DNA of 64,000 nucleotides from assembly GCA_031216915.1 (NCBI GenBank), contig CM062295.1, positions 177,334,927 to 177,398,926 on the forward strand. The letters run 5' to 3'. Below the pieces are notes generated by a model. That model was not told the origin of the DNA and ran no database searches. It saw only the letters and a program-made list of their open reading frames with translations. Origin of the DNA: Pictodentalium vernedei. Lineage: Eukaryota; Mollusca; Scaphopoda; Dentaliida; Dentaliidae. Numbering within the stretch: the stretch's first letter is position 1; each line of letters opens with the position of its first letter. A program made the translations under genes and the position numbers. Below are positions 19,728 through 32,745 of this stretch, one piece after another.

Positions 19728-21014
19728 ACTTGATAAAATTGAACTTGGTAAGTTATAAGTGAAATGGCAAAATTGAAGATCATGGGTTCCAATGTTATTT
19801 GGTGAAATTTCAACATAACAGCATTGTGTGTGCACAACGTCAGAGTAATCCATGCATTTGTAATTGTAAACCGGAAGGCTGGCTAAAGGAAGAATACTGA
19901 TACACAAATGCAGTAAGTTTAAAGGTCATTGTAAACTTTTTTCACAGAAATGAATTCTTATCGATATCTCTTATCTAGAGGTCTCTCCTAATGAGCACAC
20001 CATGTTCAAAAACATACGATAAACGTGCCTTATAGGCCATGTGAAAGAAGAAAGTTGATGCACAAATGCAATAAATTCAAATATTGTTGCAAATAGCAAC
20101 CGTTTTTGATGGAAATACAAAAAAAAATCGACAGTTTCTATCTTTGTCGTCCTGAATAATCATAGAAAGTTTCAAAACAACCCGATAATGAATGCGCCCT
20201 CTGGGCACGCCAAAGGAAGATGTTAATGCACAAATGCACTAAATTTGAAGGTCATTGCTTGTGGCAATGTTTGGGTTTTTTTTCTTTATGGAAATTCACA
20301 ATTTTACCCTGCAGAGAGTGCAAAAGGGATAAGTTGCTGCACAAATGCACTAAATTCAAAGGTTGGTGTTAACGACAATAATTTTTTATGGGAATGAAAA
20401 AAACCAATAGCTCACATCTAGAGGTCACCCCGAACACACATACCAAGTTTCAAAGTGATCCGATCATAAGTGTGTCTACAGGGCATGCCAGGGGAATATA
20501 TTGATTCCTGACTGAATTAAGTTCGAAAGTTGTGGCCAACGGCAATGTTTTGTGACGGAAATGGAAGAAAATCGATAGCTCCCATCTAGGTCACCCTAAA
20601 AAAAACACACCAAGTTTCAAAGCAATCCAATCATAAATGTGTCCGGAAGGTTGCGCCAAAGGGAAATATTGAGGCACGACAAAACTAAGCTCCAAGGTCA
20701 TTGCTAGCGGCAACATTTTTCGACAAAAAAAATTATCGATGCCGAATAAAACCAAGTTCAAAGATCGTTGCCAACGGCAACATTTTTTGACGGACAAGGA
20801 AGAAAATCAATAGCTTCCATTTGGAGGTCATCCCAAACAAGCATTCCAATTTAAAAGTGATCCGATCATAAATGCGCCCGGAAGGGTGTGCCAAAGGGAA
20901 ATATTGAGGCCCGACTAAACTAAGATCAAAGGTCATTGCCAGCGGCAACATTTTTCGACAGAAATGCCAAATCGGGAGCTCCCATATAGTTGTCACCCCA
21001 AACAAGAACACCAA
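19728..21014 (+). repeat. ~170-bp satellite G, left part
   Basis: Tandem units contain ATCGATAGCTCCCATCT, GGTCACCC-AAACAAG, AAGTTTCAAAGCGATCCGAT, GTGCCAAAGGGAAATATTGA and an inverted GTTGCC-AAC-GGCAAC. Units toward the left edge are the most diverged. The array resumes in the same orientation at 25160, so an insertion at 21023-25151 splits it. Confidence 0.8.
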
Positions 21015-21890
21015 ATTTCCAACACAGGTACTCGGCACAAGCTGGGAAATCGAAAGAAAAATGATATTTGATACCATTTTTGAATCTATGCTGACGTGCC
21101 TCTATAATGGTATATAAATATTAACAAGGTAAACAACTCGCTTTTCGAAAACGATAGCACTCATCTTCGTCCCCCCCCCCCCCCCCCTCAAATTTGGTTC
21201 ACACAACGTATCCAACAATACCCAGTATCAATGGAAAGGGAAATGAATAGTCTTTACAGTGGTGTATTATATGACCGTTGGGTGTTCTTGGGTTGTTCAT
21301 GATAACTGGGAGAAGTCGCAGAAAAGGCCGAAAAACATTTAGTAGGACAAGAAAGTGCACAGTGAAATGAGGTTTACGAGCTACAATTATCCGATTTATT
21401 ATAAATAATTCGAGGTCCCATTGTATATGTAGGGCAAATTCAAATATTAACCGTATACCTTTATCAATTACTAATCTGGGATCCACATTTATTAATTTCT
21501 GGGGTTCACATTTAACGTTTATACACTTTTTAGCCGTAACTTTGACATCTTTTCCCAAGTTAACCTGAGTGGGCGGCGTCCTTAGATACGCGACTTGCGC
21601 AAAAGGTTTCCCCATTCTCCCATTGGCTTATTTTCATCGATGATTTTCTCGGCATAAATAGTAGCCAATGGGATGTCATTGTGCTTCTATGGGTGCCGCT
21701 AGCTTTTTTAAATCCAAGGGAACGTTAAAAAATGTATAAACGGCAAATGTGAACTCCAGAAATTAATAAATGTGGATCCGAGATTAGTAATTGATAAAGG
21801 TATGCGGTTAATATTTGAATCTGCCCTCCATATACAATGGAACCTCGAATTATTTATAATAAATCGGATAACTGTCGCTGGTAAACCTCA

Positions 21891-24808
21891 TTAGTCTGTG
21901 TGAAACACACAGACTATTGTTTTTGCACAGATTCTTTTTCTTTTCTTTTCTTTGCTTCTTCTTCTTCTTCTTCTCCTGTCTTCTGTCTTCTCATCACTTT
22001 TTGTCCGTAAGATAACTCGAAAACGAATTGCCCTATCTCGTTGATTTTTGGCATTCTGATAGACAGCCACAAGTTCTCGGCCACCTATGTTTTACAGATT
22101 CCTGGGGTACCAGGGGTGTCTGTAGGGGTGTTTTGAAAGTGGGTCACGCCCATATCTCAGGCGTGGTATGACCTACAGACCTGGGAGCAACACAAAATGA
22201 GTCGACACTCGATGGAGGTTCAAAATATGGGTCAAGGTCACGGAGGTCATCTAGGGGTCATTGAGTACATTTTTCAGAATTGCTGGAAATCACATTTTTT
22301 GACCCCCTAAAGTATTGCTGACGTACACACATGCATTTTGACGTAAAAAAAGTGGGCGTGGCCAAAATTTTTGAAACTGGATCACGCCCATATCTCAGGC
22401 GTGGTATGTCGTATGGACCTGGGACCAACACCAAATGAGTCGACACTTGATGAAGATTCAAAATATGGGTCAAGGTCACGGAGGTCACCTAGGGTTCATT
22501 GAGTGCATTTTTCAGAATTGCTGGAAATCACATTTTTTGATCCCCTAAAGTATTCCTGACGTACATACATGCATTTTGACATAAAAAAGTGGGCGTGGCC
22601 ACATTTTTTTAAAGTGGGTCACGCCCATATCTCAAGCGTGGTATGACCTACGGACCTGGGACCAACACCAAATGAGTCGACACCCGATGGAGGTTCAAAA
22701 TATGGGTCAAGGTCACGGAGGTCAACTAGGAGTCATTTAGTGCATTTTTCAGAATTGCTGGAAATCACATTTTTTGACCCCTAAACTATTTCTGACGTAC
22801 ACACATGCATTTTGACGTAAAGAAAGTGGGCGTGGCCAAAATTTTTGAAAGTGGGTCACGCCCATATCTCAGACGTGGAATGACGTCTGGACCTGGGACC
22901 AACACCAAATGAGTCGACACTTGATGGAGATTCAAAATATGGGTCAAGGTCACAGAGGTCACCTAGGGGTCATTGAGTGCATTTTTTCAGAATTGCTGGA
23001 AATCACATTTTTTGCCCCCTAAAGAATTCCTGACATACACACATGCATTTTTGACATAAAAAAGTGGGCGTGTCCATTTTTTTTTTGAAAGTGGGTCACG
23101 CCCATACCTCAGGCGTGGTATGACGTATGGACCTGGGACCAACACCAAATGAGTCGACACTTGATGGAGATTCAAAATATGGGTCAAGGTCACGGAGGTC
23201 ACCTAGGGGTCATTGACTGCAATTTTCAGAATTGCTGGAAATCACATTTTTTGACCTCCTAAAGTATACCTGATGTACACACATGCCTTTTGACGTAAAA
23301 AAAGTGGGCGTAGCCAAAATTTTTGAAACTGGGTCACACCCATATCTCAGGCGTGGTATGACGTATAGACCTGGCACCAACACCAAATGAGTCGACACTT
23401 GATGGAGGTTCAAAATATGGGTCAAGGTCACAGAGGTCACCTAGGGGTCATTGAGTGCATTTTTCAGAATTGCTGGAAATCACATTTTTTGACCACCTAA
23501 AGTATTCCTGACGTACACACATGCATTTTTACATAAAAAAAGTGGGCGTGGCCAAAATTTTTGAAAGTGGGTCACGCCCAAATCTCAGGCGTGGTATGAC
23601 CTACAGACCTGGGACCAACACCAAATGAGTCGATACTCGATGGAGGTTCAAAATATGGGTCAAGGTCACGGGTGTCAACTAGGGGTCATTGAGTGCATTT
23701 TTCAGAATTGCTGGAAATCACATTTTTTGATCTCCTAAGGTATTCCTAACGTACACACATGCATATTGACGTGACGTAAAAAAAGTGGGCGTGGCCAAAA
23801 TTTTTGAATGTGGGTCACGCCCATATCTCAGGCATGGTATGACCTACGGATCTGGGATCAACACCAAATCAGTCGACACTCGATGGAGGTTCAAAATATG
23901 GGTCAAGGTCACGGAGGTCACCTAGGGGTCATTGAGTTCATTTTTCATAATTGCTGGAAATCACATTTTTTGCCCCCCCCCCCAAAGGCATTCCTGAGAT
24001 TCATACATGCACTTTTACGTTAAAAAAGTGGACGTGGCCAAAAAATTTGAAAGTGGGTCACGCTCATATCTCAAGCATGGTATGATGAATGGACCTGGGA
24101 CTAACACCAAATGAGTCGACACTTGATGGAGATTCAAAATATGGGTCAGGGTCAAGGAGATCACCTAGGGGTCGCTAAGTGCATTTTCATAATTGCTGGA
24201 AATCACATTTTTTGACCCCCAAAGCATTCCTGAGGTCCATACATGCATTGTTATGTTAAAAAGTGGGCGTAGCCAACATTTTTGAAAGTGGGTCATGCTT
24301 ATATCTCAATCGAGGTATGATGAATGGACTTGGAACTAACACCAAATGAGTCGACACTTGATGGAAATTGAAAATATGGGTCAAGGTCACGGAGGTCACC
24401 TAGGGGTCTGCCTGAAAGAGGTCACCAAAGTCATCAAGTGCGTATTATTCAGAAATACTGGGAAATGAATTTTATTACACCTTAATGAATTTCTAAAGTT
24501 TATGAACGTATTTCATCACTCAAATTAGTGGGCAGAGCCAAAAATGTCCATTTCTGATTCGAGTATCGAACCGTTTGAATGCTGGTCACATGTATGCCTT
24601 TTCTGGTTTCTTATAAATAATTGTTCTGATTCCAGTATGAATATCTGTAAATACTATTAACAAAAACCCATTTCTGATTTGTTTAAAAATATTTTACTCC
24701 TGAAAATAAGCCTCCACAAATTCTCTTTCTGTATAGTTTATTCCTGGTACTTTAACCCTTTTCACACAGACTTAAATTTACTGGGTGCAGTAAATTCTGT
24801 TTCTCTAG
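21891..24808 (+). mobile_element. Rolling-circle-like (Helentron/HINE-type) element E, complete copy
   Basis: The 5' end is TTAGTCTGTG with a GTCTGTGTG/CACACAGAC hairpin, then GACTATTGTTTTT, a TTC-rich tract, a conserved head (CACTTTTTGTCCGTAAGATA, CGAAAACGAATTGCCC) and ten ~239-bp satellite units. A unique tail contains CCCTTTTCACACAGAC and the hairpin ATTTACTG-GGTG-CAGTAAAT, ending CTAG at 24808. The undisturbed arm of the host foldback (21355-21377) shows the pre-insertion sequence CCTCA followed by TTTCAC. The insertion therefore added no target-site duplication and landed in a T-run, as Helitron/Helentron elements do. No protein is encoded, so it is non-autonomous. Confidence 0.78.
22141..24420 (+). 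repeat. Satellite array of element E (~239-bp unit)
   Basis: GGGTCACGCCCATATCTCAG-type starts recur near 22141, 22379, 22617, 22853, 23093, 23331, 23569, 23812, 24055 and 24290. Each unit has the inverted pair TGGGCGTG/CACGCCCA around a short spacer, and a run of GGTCA half-sites. The recurring ~70-aa frames on either strand are satellite translations, not genes. Confidence 0.92.
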
Positions 24809-25159
24809 TTTCACTGTGCACTTTCTTGTCCGACTAAATGTTTTTCGGCCTTTTCTGCGACTTCTCCCAGTCATCATGAACAACCCAAGAACACCCAACG
24901 ATCATGTAATACACCACTGTAAAGCTTATTCATTCCCCTTTCCACTGATACCGGGTACTGCTAGATACGTTGTGTGAATCAAATTTGAGGGGGGAAAACG
25001 AAGATGAGTGCTATCGCTTTCGAAAAGCGAGTTATTTACCTTCTTAATATTTATATACCATTAGGCATTATAGGGCACGTCAGCATAGATTCAAAAATGG
25101 TATCAAATATCATTTTTCTTTCGATTTCCCAGCTTGTGCCGAGTACCTGTGGTTTCCAA

Positions 25160-27125
25160 GCGATCCAATTATAAATGGGTTCTCTGCAGGGTGTGTCAAT
25201 GGGGAAATATTGATGCATAACTGCACTACGTTCCTTAAAAGTCGTTGCCAACAGCAACTATTTTTGACGGAAATGAAAGAAAATCGATAGCTCCCATCTA
25301 GAGGTCACCCCAAACAAGCACACCAAGGTTTCAAGCGAAATATTTAGGCCTAACTGAACTACGTTCAAAGGTCATTGCCAACGGCAACATTGTTTAAACG
25401 GAAATCAATGAAAATCGATAGTTCCCATCTGGAGGTAACCCCAAACAGTCATACCAGGTTTCAATGCAATCCAATTATAAATGTTCCCTGTAGGGCGTGC
25501 CAAAGGAATATACTGTTGCCTGACTAAACAAAGTTCAAAGGTCATTGCCAACGGCAACATTTTTTGACGAAAGTGGAAGAAAATCATGATAGCTCCCATC
25601 TGGAGGTCACCCCAAACAAGTATCCAGGTTTCAATGCAATCCGATCAAAAATGTTCTCTGTTGGGTGTGCCAAATGGAAATATTGAGGTCTGACTAAACT
25701 AAGTTCAAAGGTCGTTGACAACTGCAACATTTTTGCACGGAAATGGGAGAAAATCGATAACTCCCACCTAGAGGTCACCCCAAACAAGCACACCAAGTCT
25801 CAAAGCGATCTGATCATAAATGTGCCCTGCAGGGTATGCCAAAGGAAATATCAAAGGTCGTTGCCAGCTGCAACATTTTTTGTCTGAAATGGAAGAAAAT
25901 CGCTAGCTCTCATCTACAGGTCACCCAAAACAAGCACACCAAGTTTCCAAGCGATTCAATCATAAATGTACCCTGCAGGGTGTGTCAAAGGGAAAATATT
26001 GATGCATAACTGCACTAAGTTCATCAAAGATCGTTGCCAACGGCAACTATTTTTGACGGAAATGGAAGAAAATCGATAGCTCCCATCTAAAGGTCACTCC
26101 AAACAGGCATACCAAGTTTCAAAGCGATCCGATCATAAAGGGGCACTGCAGGGTGTGCCAAAGGGAAATATTGATGCATAACTGCAATAGGTTCATCGAA
26201 GGCCGTCGTTGCCAATGGCAACATTTTTTGACGGAAATCGTAGAAAATCAATGGCACCCATCGTGAGGTAACCCAAACAAGTAAGCCTAGTTTCAAAGCG
26301 ATTAGATCATAAACGTGCCCTGTATGGCATGCAAAGGCATGCAAAGGAATTTATTGATGCCTGACTAAACCAAGATGAAAGGTCATTGCCGGTTTTTTTT
26401 TTTTACGGAAATGGAAGAAAATCGGTAGCTCCCATCTGGAGGTCACCCCAAACAAGCATACTAAATTTCAAGCCGATCTGATCATAAATGTTCCCTATTG
26501 GGTGTGCCAAATGGAAAACTTGAGGTCTGACTAAACTAAGTTCAAAGGTCGTTGTGAGCAGTAGCACTTTTTCTCTTTTTTTTGACGGAAATGGAAGAAA
26601 ATCGATAGCTTCCATCTAGAGGTCACCCCAAACAAGAATACCAGGTTTCAAAGCAATCCGATCGTAAATTTGCCCTGTAGGGTGTGCCAAAGGGAAATAT
26701 TGAGGTCTGACTAAACTAAGTTCAAAGAACGTTGCCGGTGGCAACATTTTTTGACGGAGGTGTGCCAAAGGGAAATATTGAGGTCTGACTAAACTAAGTT
26801 CAAAGAACGTTGCCGGTGGCAACATTTTTTGACGGAAATGGAAGAAAATCGATAGCTCTCATATAGAGGTCACCCAATCAAACACACCAAGTTTCAACTC
26901 GATCCGATAAAAAATGTGCACTGCAGGGTGTGCCAAAGGGAAATATTGATGCGTAACTGCACAAGTTCATCGAAGATCGTTGCCAACGGCAACATTTTTT
27001 TTATGGAAATCGAAGAAAATCAATAGCTCCCGTCTTGAGGTAACCTTAAACAAGCATACCAGGTTTCAAAGCAATTCGATCATAAATTTTGAGGTCTGAC
27101 TAAACTAAGTTCAAAGAACGTTGCC
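25160..27125 (+). repeat. ~170-bp satellite G, right part
   Basis: The same unit as 19728-21014 resumes after the foldback insertion, with starts near 25285, 25414, 25586, 25754, 25900, 26073, 26250, 26425, 26605, 26850 and 27020. A near-identical ~75-bp direct duplication lies at 26680-26830. GTTGCCAACGGCAAC or close variants recur in most units. Confidence 0.85.
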
Positions 27126-27363
27126 AGCGTCAACAGTGGCAGCGCCAGAGTTATAAAATTGAGGGGGGTACAGTTGGGGATTGTGCAGCGCCGAGCTGGG
27201 TGGATTTCGGGGGGTCCTCTCCCTAAGTTGAGATTTTTTTTAAATGTTTTGCACCAAAATCATGCGAATATGGATATCATTCGAACCGGCTGGCCAAGCC
27301 GGTTCCAATGATATTCATATTTGAATGATTTCATTGAATTATACCTTTGAGAATTTTTATTTA
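27126..27363. repeat. Spacer with 65-bp hairpin
   Basis: 27261-27328 folds on itself: GAATATGGATATCATT and GAACCGGCT on the left, AGCCGGTTC and AATGATATTCATATT on the right, centred on TGGCCA. The rest (27126-27260) is not recognised. Confidence 0.6.
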
Positions 27364-30119
27364 TTAGGCTTTTCCCTCAGGAAAAGACTATTTTTTTTCT
27401 ACGGATTATTATTTTTTTTTTTTTTTTTTTTTTTTTTTGTTTTTTTTTGTTTTTTTTTTTTTCCACACATTTTGTCCGTACGATTCAGAAGCCATTTTCG
27501 AACCAATTTTCACGAAATTTTGCACACGCATAGAGGGGCACAAAATCTAAAAATGTACCCAAGCGGAATTTTCGACTTAACCCTTATTTCCTCAGACTTG
27601 GCAAAAAACTGTCAAAATTGGGGTTTATCAGCACTTTCTCGAAACACGTCTTGTAGATTTTTTTTAAACATTCATCATTTCTAGACCTGCCTGGGACACG
27701 ACCTTTGATACATACCAGATATTCGGCGATGCATATGGTAACCCTCCACAGGCTGCCAAACATCAAAATTGTGATGAAATGGGCCGGTTTCAGATCCCCA
27801 CATCACCCAAACGATACCAGAGAGGTAAACATAACTTCATTTATTGGAAGTGGAATTCACCGTGGATCATTTTTGTAAGTAATAAGGGTGTTCAAAAAAA
27901 CAAGCGTTAACCCGTTTTGGGCTGGTTAAACAGCAATACCCCCATAAAGCTAAAAAAATCATGTTTTTCGTGGATTTCTCTAAACCAGTCTTGTAGATTT
28001 TCAAGAAAAATTAGTCACTCCCAGGCCTTGGGGTGACAATAGAAGTTGCATGGACAAAATACTGCGGTGAGCATTTGTTAACCCTCCATGGACTGCTAAA
28101 AGTCAAAATTGTAATAAAAAGGGCTGTTTTTGGATGCCAACAGCACCCAATGGGTACGCCACAAAGAAAAGTGCCTTCCTTTATCGAGCGCACAATCTAT
28201 ATGCAAACATTTTTGTAAGTAGTAAGGGTATTCAAAAGTCGAAGTCTTAACCCATTTTGGACAGGCTAAAGAGAGAGACCCCTTAAAATTTTAAAATTCC
28301 CATTTTCTGTGGATTTCTCTAAAAACATCCTGTAGGTTTTCAAGAAAAATTGACTACTCGCAGGTCTTTGTGTGATATTACAAGCTGCATGGGCAAAATA
28401 TTCCGGTGAGCGTTTATTAACCCTCTAGAGGCTGCTGAGCATCGTAATTTTGTTGAAATGGGCTGTTTCAGACACGCACAGCACCCAATGTGTACCTGAG
28501 AAATAAACATAATCTCCTTTATTGGAAGTGGAATTCACCGAGAGCCATTTTTGTAAGTAATAAGAGTATTCAAAAAACCAAGCGTTAACCCCTTTTGTGG
28601 TTGTCAATAGTGATACCCGTCAAAAGCTTAAAAATTTATGTTTTCCCTGGATTTCTTTACAAACATCTGGTAGAGTTTTCAAGAGAAAATGGCCACTGAT
28701 AGGTCTTGGTGTCACATTACCAGTTGGTAGGATAAATTATTCCGGGAAGCATTTGTTAACCCTCCATGGGCTGCTAAATGTGAAAATTTTGAAAAAAATA
28801 GTCTGTTTTTGGACACCAACAACATCAAATGGGAATGCAACAGAGATGCATAACTTCTTTTACCGGACGCAAAACTGACAGGGAAACATTTTTGTAAGTA
28901 GTAAGTGTATTCAAAAATCGAGGTCTTAACCCATTTTTGACTAGTTAAAGAGATATACCCCTTAAAAGCTTAAAATTCCAGTTTACTGTGGATTTCTCAA
29001 AACTAAATTTCAAGAAAAATTGACCTTTCGCAGGTCATGGAGTGACAGTTCAAGTTGCATGGACAAAATATTTCGCTAGGCATTTGTTAACCCTCCAGAG
29101 ACTGCCAAGCATAGACATTTGGAGAAAAGGGGCTGTTCTTGGGCAACCATAACACCAAATCTGTACCTGCGAGATAAACATAACCCCCTTCATTGGAAGT
29201 GGAATTCACTGATGATCATTTTTGAATGTAATGAAGGTATTCACAAAACCAGGCATTAACCCGTTTAGGGCTGATTACAGAAAGATTCCTCTCAAAGGTT
29301 AAAAATTCATGTTATACGAGGATTTCTCAAAAAAACATCTCGTAGATTTTCAAGAAAAAATGGCCATTCTCAGATCTTAGTGTGACATTACAAATTGCAT
29401 GTACAAAATATTCCTGGAAGCATTTGTTAACCCTATGCAGGTTCTGAAACATCAAATTTTGATAAAGTGGGCTGTGTTTGCATACCCACAGCACCCGAAT
29501 TTGAGAGGAGAGATCAAAATAAGTGGAAGTAGAATTCACTGAGAATTATTTTTGGAAGTAATAAGAGTATTCAAAAAACAACACTTAACCCGTTTTGGGA
29601 TGGATAAAAAATGATACCCATCAAAAGCTTAAAATTCGTGTTCTCCCTGGATTTCTCTGAAAACATCTTGTAGATTTTAAAGAAAAAATGGCCATTCGCA
29701 GTTCTTGGTGTGACATTAGAAGTTGCATGAATGAATATTCCTGTTAGCACTTGTTAACCCTCTACAAGCTGCCAGACATCAATATTTTGGATACATTTGC
29801 GATAAAATGGACCATTTTCAAATAGCCACAGCACTACGTGGGTATGTGTCAAACAAACATAACTCCTTTTGTCGGTCATTAACTTGTTGGACGACGATAT
29901 TGACATTAACCCACTCCACCGTTAATGATGGTTTTTACCTAAGCAATTTTTTTTTTATCAAACCGAGTCATTTGAGACTACTATACTCACCTTCCTCATA
30001 ACATCAATGAAGGACTTCTGTGAGACAGTTAAAAACAATTCATCAGACACTGTAGGGTCATGAAAAATCATGGATTCTCATCGGGAAAAGCCATGATTCT
30101 CCAGAATCATAAAGTCTAG
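27364..30119 (+). mobile_element. Helitron/HINE-like element C
   Basis: A single 5' module (TTAGGCTTTTCCCTCAGGAAAAG), poly-T and head are followed by about seven ~340-bp units (landmarks near 27650, 27990, 28330, 28668, 29005, 29340, 29665). The 3' tail has the ATGATTCTCC hairpin and ends CTAG at 30116-30119. Units match those of A and B position by position. Confidence 0.65.
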
Positions 30120-32745
30120 TTTTTTTTTGTTTTTTGGGGTTTTTTTTTTTTTGTTTTTTTTTTCCACACATTTTATCCGTACGATTCAGAAGCCATTTTC
30201 GAACTGATTTTCACGAAATTTTGCACACGCATAGAAGGGCACAAAATCTAAAAATGTACCCAAACGGAATTTTCGATTTAACCCTTATTTCCTCAGAATT
30301 GGCAAAAAACTGCCAAAATTGGGGTTTATCGGCACTTTCTCGAAACACGTCTTGTAGATTTTTTTTATACATTCGTCATTGCTAGACCTGTCTGTGACAC
30401 GCTCTTTGATACACACGACATATCAGGCGATGCATATGGTAACCCTCCACAGGCTGCCAAACATCGAAATTTTGATGAAATAGGCAGCTTTCAGGCTCCC
30501 ACCGCACCCAAACAATACACGAGAGATAAATATAACTTTCTTTACTGGGAGTGGAATTCACCGAGGATTATTTTTGTCAGTAATAAGGGTGTTCAAAAAA
30601 CCAAGCGTTAACCCGTTTTGGGCTGGTTAAACAGCAATACCCCCATAAAGCTCAAAAATTTGTATTTTCCTTGGATTTCTCTAAACGAGTCTTGTAGATT
30701 TTCAAGAAAAATTTGTCACTCCCAGGCCTTGGTGTGACAATAGAAGTTGCATGGACAAAATACTGCGGTGAGCATTTGTTAACCCTCCACGGGCTGCTAA
30801 AGTCAAAATTGTGATAAAATGGGCTGTTTTTGGACGCCAACAGCACCCAATGGGTACGCCTCAAAGAAATGTGCCTTCTTTTATCGAGCGCACAATCTAT
30901 ACGCAAACATTTTTGTAAGTAGTAAGGGTATTCAAAAGTCGAAGTCTTAACCCATTTTGGACAGGCTAAAGAGAGAGACCCCTTAAAATCTTAAAATTCC
31001 CATTTTCTGTGGATTTCTCTAAAAACATCCTGTAGGTTTTCAGGAAAAATTGACGACTCGCAGGTCTTTGTGTGATATTACAAGTTGCATGGACAAAATA
31101 TTCCGGTGAGCGTTTATTAACCCTCTAGAGGCTGCCAAGCATCGTAATTTTGTTGAAATGGGCTGTTTTCAGGCACGCACATCACCCAACGTGTACCTTA
31201 GAAATAAACATAATCTCCTTTGTTGGAAGTGGAATTCACCAAAGACCATTTTTGTAAGTAATAAGGGTATTCAAAAAGCCAAGCGTTAACCCATTTTGTG
31301 GTTGCTAATAGTGATACCCATCAAAGGCTTAAAAATTTATGTTTTCCCTGGATTTCTTTACAAACATCTGGTAGGGTTTTCGAGAGAAAATGGCCATTGA
31401 TAGGTCATGGTGTCACATTATCAGTTGATTGGATAAATTATTCCGGTAAGCATTTGTTAACCCTCCATGGGCTGCTAAATGTCAAAATTTTGAAAAAATA
31501 GTCTGTTTTTGAACAACAACAACAACATCAAATGGGAATACAACAGAGAAACGTAACTTCTTTTACCGGGCGCAAAACTGACAGGGAAACATTTTTGTAA
31601 TTAGTAAATGTATTCAAAAATCGAGGTCTTAACCCATTTTTAACTGGTTAAGGAGATATACCCCTTAAAAGCTTAAAATTCCAGTTTTCTGTGGATTTCT
31701 CAAAAAAAACAAATTCAAGAGCAATTAACCATTCGCAGGTCTTCGAGTGACATTACAAGTTGCATGAACAAAATGTTTCGGTAATCATTTGTTAACCCCC
31801 CAGAGGCTGCCAAGCATTGACATTTGGAGAAAATGGGCTGTTCTTGGGCAACCATAACACCAAATGTGTACCTACGAGACAAACATAACCTCCTTCATTG
31901 GAAGTGGAATTCACCGTCGATCATTTTTGTAAGTAATGAAGATATTCACAAAACCAAGCATTAACCCTTTAGAGCTGGTTAAAGAGAGATACCCCTCAAA
32001 AGATTAAAAATACATGTTATCTGAGGATTTCTTTAAAAACATCCCGTAGATTTTCAGGAAAAAATGGCCATTCTCATATCTTAGTGTGACATTACAAGTT
32101 GCATGTACAAAATATTCCTGTAAACATTTGTTAACCCTATGCAGGTTCTAAGTGGAAGTAGAATTCACTGAAAATTATTTTTGGAAGTAATAAGAGTATT
32201 CCAAAAACAACACTTAACCCGTTTTGGGCTGGAAAAACAATGATGCCCATCAAAAGCTTTAAATTCCTGTTCTCCCTGGATTTCTCTGAAAACATCTTGT
32301 AGATTTTAAAGAAAAAATGGCCATTCACAGTTCTTGGTGTGACATTACAAGTTGCATGAATAAATATTCCTGTTGGCACTTGTTAACCCTCTACAAGCTG
32401 CCAGACATCAATATTTTGGATACATTTGAGATAAAATGGACCATTTTTAAATTGACACAGCACTCAGTGAGTATGTGTCAAACAAACATAACTCCTTTTG
32501 TCGGTCATTGACTTGTTGGACGACGATATTGACATTAACCCACTCCACCGTTAATGATGGTTTTTACCTAAACAATTTTTTATCAAACTGTGTCATTTGA
32601 GACTACTATCTTCACCTTTCTCATAACATCAATGAAGGAACTTCAGTGAGACAGTTAAAAACAATTCATCAGACACTGTGGGGTCATGAAAAATCATGCA
32701 ATCTCATCGGGAAAAGCCATGATTCTCCAGAATCATAAAGTCTAG
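30120..32745 (+). mobile_element. Helitron/HINE-like element D, abutting C
   Basis: It starts directly after the CTAG of C with poly-T and the CACACATTTTATCCG head, again without the 5' hairpin. It has about seven ~340-bp units, one with a ~90-bp deletion near 32150. It ends in the same hairpin and CTAG at 32742-32745. The junction with C is organised exactly like the A/B junction. Confidence 0.65.

Larger units (their letters stand above)
21023..25151. mobile_element. 1.2-kb foldback DNA element, itself interrupted
   Basis: Terminal inverted repeats start CACAGGTACTCGGCAC (21023) and end GTGCCGAGTACCTGTG (25151). Arms extend about 500 bp each (left 21023-21541; right 21727-21890 plus 24809-25151), around a short centre containing CCCATTGGCT/AGCCAATGGG. 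The flanks TTTCCAA (21016-21022) and TTTCCAA (25153-25159) are a 7-bp target-site duplication within the ~170-bp satellite (8 bp with one mismatch). The 2.9-kb element E sits in the right arm. Long-TIR foldback elements move as DNA transposons; no transposase is visible. The minus-strand ORF at 21199-21615 lies in an arm and resembles no protein I know. Confidence 0.8.

Noticed and set aside
21199-21615. 138-aa minus-strand ORF in the foldback element
   Set aside because: It lies within a long inverted-repeat arm, has no recognisable domain, and the mirrored arm does not keep the frame.
22258-23440. Repeated ~70-aa ORFs (starting MTSVTLTHILNLHQ) in the E satellite
   Set aside because: They are translations of the 239-bp tandem unit on the antisense strand. 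They recur in every array with frameshifts and stops, and the DNA is conserved irrespective of frame.
12250-32745. CRISPR-like array
   Set aside because: Units are ~340 bp, diverged along their length and without alternating constant repeats and unique spacers; the genome is eukaryotic.
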